Part shown: positions 6,388-6,662 of the stretch, piece by piece
Position numbering within the stretch: position 1 is the stretch's first letter
Layout of the letters: each line of letters opens with the position of its first letter
Assembly (NCBI GenBank): GCA_934481325.1
Contig: CAKSPL010000069.1
Coordinates: 1 to 6,662 of the forward strand
Direction: 5' to 3'
Source of the DNA: an uncultured Eubacteriales bacterium
Lineage (GTDB): Bacteria; Bacillota; Clostridia; Oscillospirales; CAG-272
Length of the DNA stretch: 6,662 nt
Program-made: the position numbers and the translations under genes
The notes under the pieces: model-generated
Database searches by the model: none
Told to the model about the DNA's origin: nothing
Seen by the model: the letters and a program-made list of their open reading frames with translations, nothing else

Positions 6388-6487
6388 GATAAAAGAGCTG
6401 CCGCTCCGGCAGACCGGGTTTCGCCGCCTTTCGGCGCATCACCCTTGGTCTGTATCCGGGAGCGACAGCTCCGTGTGATACCAAGCC
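6388..6487 (-). promoter_or_regulatory. Structured 5' leader: candidate riboswitch or attenuator
   Basis: On the - strand, between the promoter and the GGDEF/HD-GYP start, the RNA can form one nested stem. P1 is 13 bp (6471-6459 with 6407-6395, one G-U pair), P2 is 6 bp (CAGACC 6452-6447 with GGUCUG 6415-6410), P3 is GGGU/ACCC (6444-6441 with 6419-6416), and the tip is CGCC-GAAA-GGCG (6436-6425), with asymmetric internal loops GAUG/GCGAA and a bulged AA. A competing 3' hairpin CUGCCG-GAG-CGGCAG (6412-6398) is followed by CUCUUUU, and a competing 5' hairpin uses CUUGG (6485-6481) with CCAAG (6448-6444). Mutually exclusive folds ending near a U tract are typical of riboswitches. I do not recognise the known cyclic-di-GMP-I or -II consensus. 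The ligand is unknown. Confidence 0.6.
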
Positions 6488-6493
6488 ACCCTT

Positions 6494-6522
6494 ATTATAA
6501 AACATCCCGCAATGCTTTGCAA
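6494..6522 (-). promoter_or_regulatory. Sigma-A-type promoter of the signalling operon
   Basis: On the - strand: -35 TTGCAA (6522-6517), 17-nt spacer, -10 TATAAT (6499-6494, perfect). Transcription should begin near 6487, giving a leader of about 143 nt before the ATG at 6344. The promoter starts about 35 nt after the stop of the EAL gene, so the operon has its own promoter even if some read-through occurs; no convincing terminator was seen in that gap. Confidence 0.88.
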
Positions 6523-6555
6523 GAGTTTTTTCGTTCCGACTTGGCATTTTCTCCG

Positions 6556-6662
6556 TTATTTATGAAAATTGGTCAGCACAAATTCGCGATAATCCACATA
6601 TTTCATCGGCTTGGCAAAGTAATAGCCCTGAATCACATCGCACCCCATTGTCACCATCATCT
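6556..6662 (-). CDS. EAL-domain protein (cyclic-di-GMP phosphodiesterase family), C-terminal end
   Basis: Only the last 34 codons and the stop (TAA, 6558-6556) are in the window; the gene begins beyond the right edge. The visible peptide contains MGCDVIQGYYFAKPM, the well-known closing motif of EAL domains (G-C-D-x-x-Q-G-Y-x-x-x-x-P), followed by a short helix, YVDYREFVL, and the C-terminus. EAL proteins hydrolyse cyclic-di-GMP to pGpG, or bind it when degenerate. The catalytic EAL motif lies outside the window, so activity and any GGDEF partner domain cannot be judged. It is on the same strand as the signalling operon, so two cyclic-di-GMP genes are adjacent. Confidence 0.88.
   Translation of the reverse strand, partial: MMVTMGCDVIQGYYFAKPMKYVDYREFVLTNFHK

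Noticed and set aside
5088..6392. Long + strand frame of 434 codons opposite the GGDEF/HD-GYP gene
   Set aside because: The composition is typical of an antisense frame (many His, Ile, Arg), no family motif is seen, and the opposite strand has clear GGDEF and REC motifs.
6388..6487. Class I cyclic-di-GMP (GEMM) riboswitch
   Set aside because: The GAAA tetraloop and gene context fit, but the GGGCAAACC and GGGACGCAAAGCC type core segments are absent, so this class is not claimed.
6511..6523. Terminator of the EAL gene from the TTGC-AAAG-CATTGC segment
   Set aside because: The possible stem is only about 4 bp and has no U tract; the bases are better explained as the -35 region of the operon promoter.

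Overview
The window reads as chromosomal DNA of a Gram-positive, moderately GC-rich clostridium, probably of the Oscillospiraceae/Ruminococcaceae type. The pointers are clostridial-style SSB and S18 proteins (S18 is the cysteine-bearing form), strong AGGAGG ribosome binding sites, a lipoprotein solute-binding protein and large cyclic-di-GMP proteins. The genus assignment is inference.

Left part (1-968, + strand): the end of a conserved ribosomal/replication operon. It holds the 3' end of a gene that by position should be rpsF (ribosomal protein S6), ending in an Ala/Glu/Pro hexapeptide repeat tail, then ssb and rpsR. The operon closes with a U-tract hairpin at 941-968 that also has a T10 tract for the opposite strand, so it can end both converging operons. 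A second GC-rich hairpin follows at 1011-1038.

Middle and right (1065-6344, - strand): a four-gene signalling operon read right to left. The genes are a 646-aa Cys-motif/PAS-like-GGDEF-REC-HD-GYP protein, a family-3 solute-binding lipoprotein, a membrane hybrid histidine kinase with its own receiver, and a free-standing Hpt protein. The first three genes overlap (4 nt, then 14 nt) and the last is 18 nt downstream, so they are very likely co-transcribed. Together they hold every part of a His-Asp-His-Asp phosphorelay, with a plausible extracytoplasmic ligand input (lipoprotein plus kinase sensor domain) and a cyclic-di-GMP make/break enzyme as output. The wiring is inferred.

Upstream of this operon (6345-6555) is a near-consensus sigma-A promoter (TTGCAA, 17 nt, TATAAT) and then a leader of about 143 nt. 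The leader can form a long nested stem with a GAAA-capped tip, overlapping alternative hairpins and a short U-tract: the layout of a riboswitch or attenuator. I could not match it to a known class by eye. At the right edge (6556-6662, - strand) is the C-terminal end of an EAL-domain (cyclic-di-GMP phosphodiesterase family) protein, so the neighbourhood is rich in cyclic-di-GMP functions.

No gene-free stretch exceeds 300 bases. I saw no tRNA, rRNA, CRISPR array or insertion sequence.
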